DNA of 64,000 nt from Rubrivivax albus. GTDB taxonomy: Bacteria > Pseudomonadota > Gammaproteobacteria > Burkholderiales > Burkholderiaceae_C. Position numbers and translations under genes: made by a program. The DNA lies in assembly GCF_004016515.1 (NCBI RefSeq), contig NZ_SACT01000009.1:1-64000 (forward strand), read 5' to 3'. Positions 1 to 7,458 of the stretch are shown in pieces (positions within the stretch are counted from its first letter, which is position 1; every line of letters starts with the position of its first letter). A model generated the notes under the pieces. That model searched no databases, was not told where the DNA came from, and saw nothing but the letters and a program-made list of their open reading frames with translations.

Positions 1-169
1 CCGAGAAGCGCAGGGGAGTCGGAGCGCAGCGGAGACCGCTCGACCTAAGCGCCACAGGCCAACCCGCCGCCGCCTTGCCGCCTCGGCCGTCGAGCGCGGT
101 ATCCAACGTCCGCTCCGGGTCGAGTGCGGTCATTGCATGCCCGCCTGTGCCGAGGTGGTGCGTTGGCGT

Positions 170-1030
170 TCAGTCCAGCAGGCTCGCATCCCAGGCATGC
201 ACCGTCTGCTGCTGCTCCCCCAGCCCCTCGATGCCCAGTCGCATCACGTCCCCGGCCTTCAGGTACACCGGGCTTGGCTTCACGCCCATGCCCACGCCGG
301 GCGGCGTGCCGGTGGTGATGACGTCACCCGGCCGCAGCGTCATGAAGCGGCTGAGGTAGCTGACCAGCGTGGCCACGCCGAAGATCATCGTCTTCGTGCT
401 GCCGTTCTGGTAGCGGTGGCCGTTGACGTCCAGCCACATGCCCAGGGCCTGCGGGTCGGGCACCTCGTCGGCCGTCACCAGCCAGGGGCCGATGGGACCG
501 AAGGTCTCGCAGCCCTTGCCCTTGTCCCACTGGCCGCCGCGCTCGAGCTGGTACTCGCGCTCCGAGACGTCGTTGATCACGCAGTAGCCGGCCACGTGCT
601 GCAAGGCATCGGCCTCCGACACGTAGCGGGCCGTGCTGCCGATGACGACGCCAAGCTCCACCTCCCAGTCGCTCTTCACCGAGCCCTGGGGCAGCACCAC
701 CGGGTCGTTGGCGCCCACCGCGCAGTCCGGCGTCTTCATGAAGACGATCGGTTCCTTCGGAATCGGCATGTTGGACTCGGCCGCGTGGTCGGCGTAATTC
801 AGGCCGATGGCGATGAACTTGCCCAGTCCGGTCCAGGGCACACCGGCGCGACCCATCGGCACCACCGGCAGCTTGGTCGGATCCAGGGCACGCAGCTTGG
901 CCAGGCCCGTGGGCGACAGCGTCTGCGCGGTGATGTCGGCGACCACGCCAGAGAGATCGCGCACCTGGCCGTCGGCGTCGAGCAGGGCGGGCTTTTCCTG
1001 GCCCTTGGGGCCGTGTCGCAGGAGTTTCAT
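170..1030 (-). CDS. FAH-family hydrolase, probable 2,4-diketo-3-deoxy sugar acid hydrolase
   Basis: Predicted cytoplasmic metal-dependent hydrolase of the fumarylacetoacetase family, 286 residues, the usual length of the diketo-deoxy-sugar-acid branch. Visible marks are GLNYADHAAE at residues 76-85, the acidic metal-binding stretch SDWEVELGVV at 120-129, the loop ERGGQWDKGKG at about 163-173 and a C-terminal TTGTPPGVGMG turn. In non-phosphorylating L-fucose and L-rhamnose pathways such enzymes split a 2,4-diketo-3-deoxy acid into pyruvate and lactate. It is the last gene of a six-gene minus-strand operon and lies 19 bp after a DHRS6-like SDR, the enzyme expected to supply a diketo acid. The family is clear; the exact substrate is inferred from neighbours. 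A ureidoglycolate-lyase-like activity is the main alternative. Confidence 0.85.
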   Translation of the reverse strand: MKLLRHGPKGQEKPALLDADGQVRDLSGVVADITAQTLSPTGLAKLRALDPTKLPVVPMGRAGVPWTGLGKFIAIGLNYADHAAESNMPIPKEPIVFMKTPDCAVGANDPVVLPQGSVKSDWEVELGVVIGSTARYVSEADALQHVAGYCVINDVSEREYQLERGGQWDKGKGCETFGPIGPWLVTADEVPDPQALGMWLDVNGHRYQNGSTKTMIFGVATLVSYLSRFMTLRPGDVITTGTPPGVGMGVKPSPVYLKAGDVMRLGIEGLGEQQQTVHAWDASLLD

Positions 1031-1049
1031 GGATGTCGTGTCGTGGGTT

Positions 1050-1790
1050 TCAGTTGCTCCAGCCGCCGTCGATGATCTGCGCGGTGCCGGTGGTGAAGCG
1101 GGATTCGTCGCTGGCCAGGTACACGGCCAGCAGCGCGATCTCCTCGGGTGTGCCCAGCCGGCCCATGGGCTGGCGGGCGATGAAGGCGGCCTCCACCTGT
1201 TCGGTGGTCTGGCCGCTGGCAGCGGCCTGCGCGGCGATGCGGTCGCGCAGGCTGGGGCTTTCCACCGTGCCGGGGCAGATGGCGTTGCAGCGGATGCCCT
1301 TGGTGATGAAGTCGGCCGCGACGGACTTGGTCAGACCAATGACCGCGGCCTTGGTGGCGCCGTAGACGAAGCGGTTGGGCGCTCCTTTGATGCTGCCGGC
1401 CACAGAGGCGATGTTGATGATGGACCCGGAACCCTTCGCGAGCATGCCGGGCAGGAAGGCCTGGATGGTGCGGAACTGTGAGCGCACGTTGAGGTTGAAC
1501 GCGAAGTCCCAGTCGGCCTCGCTGCAGTCGAGCACCGTGCCGGCGTGCACGAAGCCGGCACCGTTGAAGAGGATGTCCACCGGACCGTGGGCCGTGGCGG
1601 CGGCCTGGATGGCCTGCGGATCCAGCGCGTCGAGCTTCAACGTGGTGGCGCCCTGCAGCGTGGCGAGCAGCGATTCGTTCAGGTCGGTAGCGATCACGCG
1701 TGCGCCTTCGCGCACGAAGGCCTCGGCCACGGCGCGGCCGATGCCCTGGCCGGCTGCGGTGAGGAAGGCGGTCTTGCCCTGCAGTCTCAT
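1050..1790 (-). CDS. SDR dehydrogenase, 2-keto-3-deoxy-L-fuconate 4-dehydrogenase-like (DHRS6/BDH2 type)
   Basis: Classical short-chain dehydrogenase, 246 residues from the ATG at 1790 (MRLQGKTAFL). A longer open frame extends upstream but only covers the neighbouring gene in another frame. The nucleotide-binding motif TAAGQGIG is at 11-18, the NNAG equivalent appears as FNGAG near 75, and the catalytic set is S129, Y143 and K147. The TAAGQGIG start and overall layout resemble the DHRS6/BDH2 branch, which includes bacterial 2-keto-3-deoxy-L-fuconate dehydrogenase. That enzyme makes a 2,4-diketo acid for an FAH-family hydrolase, and exactly such a gene follows here. NAD is the likely cofactor. 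Substrate assignment is inference from family branch plus context. Confidence 0.82.
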   Translation of the reverse strand: MRLQGKTAFLTAAGQGIGRAVAEAFVREGARVIATDLNESLLATLQGATTLKLDALDPQAIQAAATAHGPVDILFNGAGFVHAGTVLDCSEADWDFAFNLNVRSQFRTIQAFLPGMLAKGSGSIINIASVAGSIKGAPNRFVYGATKAAVIGLTKSVAADFITKGIRCNAICPGTVESPSLRDRIAAQAAASGQTTEQVEAAFIARQPMGRLGTPEEIALLAVYLASDESRFTTGTAQIIDGGWSN

Positions 1791-1807
1791 GGGTTGGTCT
1801 CGGGAGG

Positions 1808-2836
1808 TCAGGAGGGAATCAGCTGCACCTTGGTGCTGCGGGTCTTGTCGGCGGCCAGCGCAAACGCGTCGGCGGCCTGGGTCAGCGGCAGTTGCGCGCT
1901 GATCAGCGGCCGCACATCGACGCGCCGGCTGCGGATGGCCTGCACCGCCCAGTCGAAGGCCAGGTGGGCGCGGAAGACGCCGCGGTAGTCGAGTTCGCGC
2001 GCCATGACGCTGTTGGCCGGGAACGCGATCTCCGCCGGCAGTGTGCCCACCTGCATCACGCGGCCGCCGCGCTTCACCGCGGCCAGGCAGGTGGCCAGCG
2101 CGGCCGGGTGGCCGGCACACTCGATGGCCACGTCGGCCGTGTCCGCCAGCGCTTTCGGATCGATCTGGTCGGTGCGCACGACCTCGTCGGCGCCGACCGT
2201 GCGCGCCATGGCCAGCGGGCGATCCATCACGTCGCCGACGATCACGCGCGCGGCCCCCGCCAGGCGCGCGGCCAGCACCGTCATGCAGCCGATGGTGCCG
2301 CCGCCGGTGATGAGCACCGTCTCGCCCAGCACCGGGCCGGCGCGGTGCAAGGCGTGCAGGCCGATGGACAGCGGTTCGGCGCACGCGATCTCGCCGAGGC
2401 CGATGTCGGCTTCGGTGATCGGCGTGAGCTGGGTTTCGCCCATCACGAAGGCGTCGCGGAACAGGCCCTGGGCGTGCGGGAACACGCTGGCGCTGCCCAG
2501 GAAGAACATCGTCCGGCACAGGTTGCCACGCCCGCTGCGGCAGTAGTCGCAGTGGCCGCAGGGGTGCGAAGGATTGATCGCCACCCGGTCGCCCGGCTGC
2601 ACGCGCGTGACGGCGCTGCCGATGGCCTCCACCACGCCCGAGGCCTCGTGGCCCGGGATCAGCGGCTCGCGCACCTGGAAGGCGCCGACCCGGCCGTGCT
2701 GCCAGTAGTGCAGGTCCGACCCGCAGATGCCGGCCGCGCCCAGGCGCAGGCGCACGTCGTGCGGGCCGAGCGCGGGCGTGTCCAGCTGTTCCAGGCGCAG
2801 GTCATGCGCGGCGTGGATGCGGCAGGTGAGGGTCAT
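1808..2836 (-). CDS. idnD: Zinc-dependent alcohol dehydrogenase, L-idonate 5-dehydrogenase-like
   Basis: Medium-chain zinc dehydrogenase of 342 residues. The catalytic zinc site is visible as C38 (GICGSDLHYW) and H63-E64 (PGHEASG). The structural zinc site has Cys 93, 96, 99 and 107. The Rossmann glycines are in LITGGGTIGCMTV. The N-terminal layout resembles L-idonate 5-dehydrogenase, which oxidises L-idonate to 5-ketogluconate with NAD(P). The ATG at 2836 overlaps the stop of the upstream gene (ATGA), so the two are translationally coupled. A gluconate 5-dehydrogenase-like SDR and a gluconokinase in the divergent operon would complete an L-idonate to 6-phosphogluconate route, which supports the call. 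A sorbitol- or galactitol-type dehydrogenase remains possible. Confidence 0.78.
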   Translation of the reverse strand: MTLTCRIHAAHDLRLEQLDTPALGPHDVRLRLGAAGICGSDLHYWQHGRVGAFQVREPLIPGHEASGVVEAIGSAVTRVQPGDRVAINPSHPCGHCDYCRSGRGNLCRTMFFLGSASVFPHAQGLFRDAFVMGETQLTPITEADIGLGEIACAEPLSIGLHALHRAGPVLGETVLITGGGTIGCMTVLAARLAGAARVIVGDVMDRPLAMARTVGADEVVRTDQIDPKALADTADVAIECAGHPAALATCLAAVKRGGRVMQVGTLPAEIAFPANSVMARELDYRGVFRAHLAFDWAVQAIRSRRVDVRPLISAQLPLTQAADAFALAADKTRSTKVQLIPS

Positions 2837-3723
2837 GTCGGGCGGATCCTCGTGCCGGCCAGCTGTTCCTGTGCCTCCACCAGCGCCGGCACGAACTTGC
2901 GGCCATGCCCCAGCGCGCTGGCCAGCGCCAGGGCCTGGTGCACGGCCTCGCCGACCACGCTGGGCGTGCCCTGGTTCTCGGCCAGGTGCGTGTAGTAGCG
3001 CACGTCCTTGCGCGCGTTGTCGAGCTCGAACTTCAGGCCGTCCATCTGGCCATCCAGGGTCTTGGCCATGGCCTGGAACAGGCCGCAGTTCACCGGCCCC
3101 ATGCCGATCAGCGCCACCAGCTGCTTCAGGTCCACACCGGCCTTGGTACCCACCGCGAAGGCTTCCGCCGTGGCGGTGCAGATGGCTTGGGCGATGAAGT
3201 TGTTCAGCAGCTTGATGGTGTGGCCGGCGCCTGGGCCACCGACGTGGAACACGTTCTCGGCGAAGCACTTGAGCACCGGCTCGATCTGCGCGAACAGCGC
3301 TGGCTCGGCGCCAACCATCACGTTCAGCCGCCCGGCCTCGGCCTCCACCGGCGTGCGCGACAGCGGCGCGTCGACGAAGGCCATGCCGGCGGCGGTGCAG
3401 CGCTGGCGCAGGCGTGCCGTGCTGTCGGGTTCCGAGGTGGAGCAGTCGACGATCACCAGTCCCGGCTTCGGCGCGGCCAGGATGGCGTCCATGTTGGCCT
3501 CCACCTGCGGCGAACCGGTGACACACAGGAACAGGATCTCGCTGCGCGCGGCCAGGTCGGCGGGGGAGGGCGATTCCGTGGCGCCGGCGGCCAGCAGGTC
3601 GGCCACGCGCTCGCGGTTGCGGTGCACGGTGATCGCCAGCGCATGGCCCTTGGCCAGCAGGTGTTTCGCCATGCCGTGGCCCATGAGGCCGCTGGCGCCG
3701 ATGAAGCCGATGTTCATGGCCAC
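2833..3723 (-). CDS. NAD(P)-dependent beta-hydroxyacid dehydrogenase (3-hydroxyisobutyrate dehydrogenase family)
   Basis: Family member of 296 residues with an N-terminal dinucleotide fold (FIGASGLMGHGMA at 7-19) and the all-helical C-terminal dimerisation half. The substrate-binding segment DAPLSRTPVEAEAG is at about 118-131. The catalytic lysine K171 sits in GHTIKLLNNF together with the conserved asparagines. Relatives oxidise 3-hydroxyisobutyrate, tartronate semialdehyde, threonate or sulfolactaldehyde; the sequence does not let me choose between them. It lies between an SDR upstream (7 bp gap) and the idnD-like gene, with which it overlaps by four bases. An ATG six bases downstream of the listed start is an equally good start. 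Role in sugar-acid catabolism is inferred. Confidence 0.75.
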   Translation of the reverse strand: MAMNIGFIGASGLMGHGMAKHLLAKGHALAITVHRNRERVADLLAAGATESPSPADLAARSEILFLCVTGSPQVEANMDAILAAPKPGLVIVDCSTSEPDSTARLRQRCTAAGMAFVDAPLSRTPVEAEAGRLNVMVGAEPALFAQIEPVLKCFAENVFHVGGPGAGHTIKLLNNFIAQAICTATAEAFAVGTKAGVDLKQLVALIGMGPVNCGLFQAMAKTLDGQMDGLKFELDNARKDVRYYTHLAENQGTPSVVGEAVHQALALASALGHGRKFVPALVEAQEQLAGTRIRPT

Positions 3724-3730
3724 ATCCGTC

Positions 3731-4477
3731 TCAGCCTCGACCCACGAACGGCATCTTCGTGGCCATCACGTTGACGAACAGCATGTTGGCCGACAGCGGC
3801 AGGCGTGCCATCGTCAGGAAGGCGTCCACCACGCACTGCAGGTCCATGCGCGGCTCGGGTTTCATCGTGCCGTCGGCCTGCGGCACCCCGGCCACCATGC
3901 GGTCGGTCATCTCGCTGGCGGCATTGCCGATGTCGATCTGGCCGACGGCGATGTCGTAGGGTCGCCCGTCCAGCGCGGCCGTGCGCGTCAGGCCGCTGAT
4001 GGCGTGCTTGGTGGCCGTGTAGCCGATGGAGCCCGGGCGCGGTGCATAGGCCGAGATGCTGCCGTTGTTGACGATGCGGCCGCCCATCGGCTGCTGCGCC
4101 TTCATGATGCGGAAGGCTTGGCTCAGGCAGTAGAAGCTGCCGTTGAGGTTGGCGTCCACGATGCGCCGCCAGTCCGCGCCGCTGACGAGATCGGGCGTCT
4201 GTGGCGGCAGGCCCATGCCGGCGTTGTTGAACAGCAGGTCCAGGCGGCCGAAGGTCTGCTCGATCTGCGCGAAGGCGGCGGCCACCTGGTCCTCCTGGCC
4301 CACGTCGCAGGCGATGGGCAGACAGCGCGACGCGGCTTTACCAGCCTTCTGCGCGGTTTCCTTCAGCGCGTCGATGCGCCGGCCGATCAGGGCCACGCTC
4401 CAGCCCTCGGCCAGCAGGCCCAGCGCGCAGGCGCGGCCGATGCCGGAGCCTGCGCCGGTGATGGCGGCGTACTTCAT
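3731..4477 (-). CDS. SDR family oxidoreductase of the sugar-acid operon
   Basis: Short-chain dehydrogenase of 248 residues. TGAGSGIG lies at 7-14, NNAG at 84-87 and the catalytic S140, Y153 and K157 (YTATK). The basic GRR at about 32-34, just after the second beta strand, suggests a preference for NADP(H), which is an inference. The C-terminal part is unusual for sugar SDRs: it ends PFVGRG and carries a long insertion rich in Met and Asp after the active site. It is the second gene of the operon, 55 bp after the IlvD/Edd-type dehydratase and 7 bp before the beta-hydroxyacid dehydrogenase. It may oxidise or reduce an aldonate or its keto form. No specific substrate can be read from sequence. 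Confidence 0.7.
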   Translation of the reverse strand: MKYAAITGAGSGIGRACALGLLAEGWSVALIGRRIDALKETAQKAGKAASRCLPIACDVGQEDQVAAAFAQIEQTFGRLDLLFNNAGMGLPPQTPDLVSGADWRRIVDANLNGSFYCLSQAFRIMKAQQPMGGRIVNNGSISAYAPRPGSIGYTATKHAISGLTRTAALDGRPYDIAVGQIDIGNAASEMTDRMVAGVPQADGTMKPEPRMDLQCVVDAFLTMARLPLSANMLFVNVMATKMPFVGRG

Positions 4478-4532
4478 GGGTGCTCGTCTCCTGTGGTGTG
4501 GTCATGCCCCGGCACTGCCGGGCGCTGGCCAT

Positions 4533-6275
4533 TCAGTGATTGTCTTTCGGCACGAAGGCCCCGCGCTTGCCGCGCAGGAAGTCGAGGTCGGCGCCTTCGT
4601 CGGCCTGCAGCACGTGGTCGATGTAGAGCTTCCAGTAGCCGCTCTGCAGCGGCGGCACCGGCGGCTGCCAGGCGGCGCGCCGGCGGTCGAGCTCGGCGTC
4701 GTCCACATGCAGGTGCAGGCGGCGGCCAGGGACGTCCAGCGTGATCAGGTCGCCGTTGTGCACCAGGGCCAGCGGGCCGCCTGCGGCGGCCTCCGGGGCG
4801 GTGTGCAGCACCACGGTGCCGTACGCGGTGCCGCTCATGCGCGCGTCGCTGATGCGCACCATGTCGGTGATGCCCTTCTTCAGCACCTTGGGCGGCAGCG
4901 GCATGTTGCCCACCTCGGCCATGCCGGGGTAGCCCTTGGGGCCGCAGTTCTTCAGGACCAGGATGCAGGTCTCGTCGACGTCGAGGTTGTCGTCGTCGAT
5001 GCGCTGGTGGAAATCGTCGCTGTCTTCGAATACCACGGCGCGGCCGGTGTGCACCATCAGTTCGGGCGTGGCGGCACTGGGCTTGATCACCGCGCCGCGC
5101 GGCGCCAGGTTGCCGCGCAGCACGGCGATGCCGGCCTTGTCCTTGAACGGCTGGTCGAAGGGCTTGATCACGCGCGGGTCGTAGACCTCGGCGCTGGCGA
5201 TGTTCTCGCCCATGGTCTGGCCGGTGACGGTGATGACGTCGCGGTGCAGCAGGTGCTCGATCTGCTTCATCACCGCGGGCAGGCCGCCGGCGTAGCAGAA
5301 GTCCTCCATCAGGTGCTCGCCGCTGGGCTGCAGATTCACCAGGCAGGGCAGTTCGCTGCCCAGACGCTCGAAGTCGTCCACCGTCAGCGGCACGCCCAGG
5401 CGGCCTGCGATGGCGATCAGGTGGATGACCGCATTGGTGCTGCCGCCGATGGCCGCCAGCGTGCGGATGGCGTTCTCGAAGGCCTCGCGCGTGAGCACCT
5501 TGGACAGGTTCATGTCCTCGTGCACCATGTCCACGATGCGCCGGCCGGCCATGCGTGCCAGCACGTTGCGACGGCCGTCCACCGCTGGGTAGGCGGCGTT
5601 GCCGGTCAGGCCCACGCCCAGCGCTTCCACCATGCTGGCCATGGTGCTGGCCGTGCCCATGGTCATGCAGTGGCCGTGGCTGCGGTGCATGCAGCTCTCG
5701 GCCTCGAAGAAGTCGGCCAGCTTCAGCGTGCCCGCGCGCACCTGCTCGCTCATGCTCCACACACCGGTGCCCGAGCCCAGTTCCTGCCCGCGCCACTTGC
5801 CGTTGAGCATGGGCCCGCCGCTGACGCCGATGGTGGGCAGGTCGACACTGGCCGCGCCCATCAACAGCGCCGGCGTGGTCTTGTCGCAGCCGAAGAGCAG
5901 CACCACGCCGTCCAGCGGGTTGCCACGGATGCTCTCCTCGGTGTCCATGCTGGCCAGGTTCCGGTAGAGCATGGCCGTAGGGCGCAGCAGCACCTCGCCC
6001 AGCGACATCACCGGGAACTCCAACGGGAAGCCGCCGGCCTCGTGCACGCCGATCTTCACCTGCTCGGCGATGGTCCGAAAGTGGCTGTTGCAGGGCGTGA
6101 GTTCGCTGAAGGTGTTGCAGATGCCGATGACCGGCCGGCCCTCGAACTGGTCGTGCGGGATGCCCTTGCCCTTGAGCCAGCTGCGGTAGGCGAAGCCATC
6201 GCGGTCCTGGCGGCCGAACCAGTGGTAGCTGCGGAGTTCTTCGGCACGCTTCCTGCGGCGGGTGGGTTCGCTCAT
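4533..6275 (-). CDS. IlvD/Edd-family aldonate dehydratase, L-arabinonate dehydratase-like
   Basis: Dehydratase of 580 residues that should convert an aldonate (for example L-arabinonate, D-xylonate, D-fuconate or a hexonate) to its 2-keto-3-deoxy acid. The three iron-sulfur cysteines expected of the [2Fe-2S] sugar-acid branch are C62 (TPCNSHF), C130 (GCDKTTP) and C203 (GHCMTMG). The magnesium-binding lysine is K132, and a catalytic serine lies in DARMSGTAYG. The C-terminal end, with GYWKLYIDHV, is typical of the L-arabinonate dehydratase branch and absent from IlvD proper and Edd. It is the first gene of the minus-strand operon, with its control region shared with the divergent operon. Family and chemistry are firm; the sugar acid used is not known. 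Confidence 0.88.
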   Translation of the reverse strand: MSEPTRRRKRAEELRSYHWFGRQDRDGFAYRSWLKGKGIPHDQFEGRPVIGICNTFSELTPCNSHFRTIAEQVKIGVHEAGGFPLEFPVMSLGEVLLRPTAMLYRNLASMDTEESIRGNPLDGVVLLFGCDKTTPALLMGAASVDLPTIGVSGGPMLNGKWRGQELGSGTGVWSMSEQVRAGTLKLADFFEAESCMHRSHGHCMTMGTASTMASMVEALGVGLTGNAAYPAVDGRRNVLARMAGRRIVDMVHEDMNLSKVLTREAFENAIRTLAAIGGSTNAVIHLIAIAGRLGVPLTVDDFERLGSELPCLVNLQPSGEHLMEDFCYAGGLPAVMKQIEHLLHRDVITVTGQTMGENIASAEVYDPRVIKPFDQPFKDKAGIAVLRGNLAPRGAVIKPSAATPELMVHTGRAVVFEDSDDFHQRIDDDNLDVDETCILVLKNCGPKGYPGMAEVGNMPLPPKVLKKGITDMVRISDARMSGTAYGTVVLHTAPEAAAGGPLALVHNGDLITLDVPGRRLHLHVDDAELDRRRAAWQPPVPPLQSGYWKLYIDHVLQADEGADLDFLRGKRGAFVPKDNH

Positions 6276-6321
6276 CGGGGGTTCTCTCGGGTGCTGGCTT
6301 TCCCGGGTGTGACCGGGGCGT

Positions 6322-6349
6322 CTTCAATACTATGGTATGACGATTGAAG
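6322..6349. promoter_or_regulatory. Operator-like palindrome in divergent control region
   Basis: CTTCAAT and its exact complement ATTGAAG are 14 bases apart and enclose TGGTATGACGA (6333-6343). This fits the FadR/GntR half-site rule TNGTNNNACNA in every fixed position. The site lies between the divergent dehydratase (start 6275) and 2-hydroxyacid dehydrogenase (start 6370), where one repressor could control both operons. The FadR-type regulator at 13421 is the natural candidate. The motif is visible; binding is inference. Confidence 0.55.
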
Positions 6350-6369
6350 ACCTCACCGTGGAATCCCCG

Positions 6370-7338
6370 ATGTCCGACCCCTCGCGCCCGCACCTGCTCA
6401 CCGCTGCCAAGTTGTCGCCGATGTTGATGCCCCAGATCGAGGCGGCCTTCGTCGTGCTCGACCGCCTGCACGAGGCCGACCCGGCGGCCTTTGCCGCCGT
6501 GGCGCCGCAGATCCGTGCCATCGCGGCCAGTGGCGATTCGCGCGTCCCGGGCGACCTGATCGCCCGCCTGCCGGCGCTGGAGACGATCTCGGTGATGGGC
6601 GTGGGCTACGACGGCGTGGACGTGGCGGCGGCCAAGGCGCGCGGCGTGATGGTGACGCACACGCCCGACGTGCTCAACGACGACGTGGCCGACCTGGCGC
6701 TCGGCCTGATGCTGTGCGCATCACGGCAGTTGCCCGCAGCCGACCGCTGGGTGCGTAGCGGAGACTGGGCTGCCCGAGGCGCCATGCCCCTGGCGCGCAA
6801 GATGTCCGGTGCGCGCCTGGGCATCGTCGGCATGGGGCGCATCGGCCAGGCCATCGCCCAGCGGGCGGTGGCGTTCGGCATGGACATCGCCTACACCGCG
6901 CGGTCCGCCAAGCCGGCGCTGCCCTGGGCCTTCGTGCCCGATGTGACGGCGCTCGCCGCGTGCAGCGATTTCCTGGTGCTGATCACCCCTGGAGGCGCAG
7001 GGACGCGCCACCTGGTGAACGCCGAGGTGCTGCGCGCGCTGGGCAAGGGTCGCGGTGAGGGCATCCTCGTCAACGTGGCCCGCGGCTCGGTGGTCGACGA
7101 GGTGGCGTTGATCGAGGCGCTGGAGGGTGGCGTGATCGCCGGTGCGGCGCTGGACGTCTTCGCCGACGAACCGAACGTGCCCGAACGCCTGCGGGCGATG
7201 CCGCACGTGGTGCTGGCACCGCACATCGGCAGCGCCACGAACGCCACGCGCCAGGCCATGGCGGACCTGGCGGCCGACAACCTGCGGCTGCACTTCGCCG
7301 GCCAGGCCGTGCGCACGCCCGTGCCGGAGTGCCGCTGA
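6370..7338 (+). CDS. D-isomer-specific 2-hydroxyacid dehydrogenase (hydroxypyruvate/2-ketogluconate reductase type)
   Basis: NAD(P)-dependent reductase of 322 residues from the ATG at 6370. An in-frame ATG at 6337 lies inside the operator-like palindrome and is an unlikely start. The Rossmann motif GMGRIG is near residue 158. The catalytic triad is visible as Arg in VNVARGSVVDE, Glu in ADEPNVPE and His in APHIGSAT. Relatives (GhrB and TkrA types) reduce hydroxypyruvate, glyoxylate or 2-ketogluconate. As first gene of the divergent operon, before the ABC importer, it may reduce a 2-keto sugar acid to the aldonate that feeds gluconokinase. That role is inferred; the enzyme class is clear. Confidence 0.82.
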   Translation: MSDPSRPHLLTAAKLSPMLMPQIEAAFVVLDRLHEADPAAFAAVAPQIRAIAASGDSRVPGDLIARLPALETISVMGVGYDGVDVAAAKARGVMVTHTPDVLNDDVADLALGLMLCASRQLPAADRWVRSGDWAARGAMPLARKMSGARLGIVGMGRIGQAIAQRAVAFGMDIAYTARSAKPALPWAFVPDVTALAACSDFLVLITPGGAGTRHLVNAEVLRALGKGRGEGILVNVARGSVVDEVALIEALEGGVIAGAALDVFADEPNVPERLRAMPHVVLAPHIGSATNATRQAMADLAADNLRLHFAGQAVRTPVPECR

Positions 7339-7398
7339 GCATCGACAGCGGCCGGTGCGCCGACGATCAGGGAAACCCCGGGAACTGCATTGGTTCAA

Positions 7399-7409
7399 TC
7401 ATCATACGA
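7399..7409. promoter_or_regulatory. Second FadR/GntR-type operator-like site, before the ABC importer
   Basis: TCATCATACGA, read on the minus strand as TCGTATGATGA, matches TNGTNNNACNA at all fixed positions but one. It is preceded by TTCAAT, as is the site at 6322. It lies 50 bp upstream of the substrate-binding-protein gene in the gap after the 2-hydroxyacid dehydrogenase, so the importer genes may have their own controlled promoter. Confidence 0.4.
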
Positions 7410-7458
7410 TAAGACCACAGGCCCATCCGAGGCCCTGTCACGCAAGGAGACGAACCGC

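Noticed and set aside
1..169. Small open frames at the left edge, continuing into 75-1075 on the plus strand
   Set aside because: They are antisense to the FAH hydrolase gene and have the Arg/His/Ala-rich composition expected of shadows in high-GC DNA. Bases 1-169 show no gene that I can support.
6337..6369. Upstream ATG for the 2-hydroxyacid dehydrogenase
   Set aside because: It lies within the operator-like palindrome and adds residues outside the family alignment; the ATG at 6370 gives the normal length.
4474..6660. Open frame of 728 codons on the minus strand
   Set aside because: It covers the dehydratase gene in another frame and its product is His/Arg/Gly-rich without motifs. The real gene is 4533-6275.
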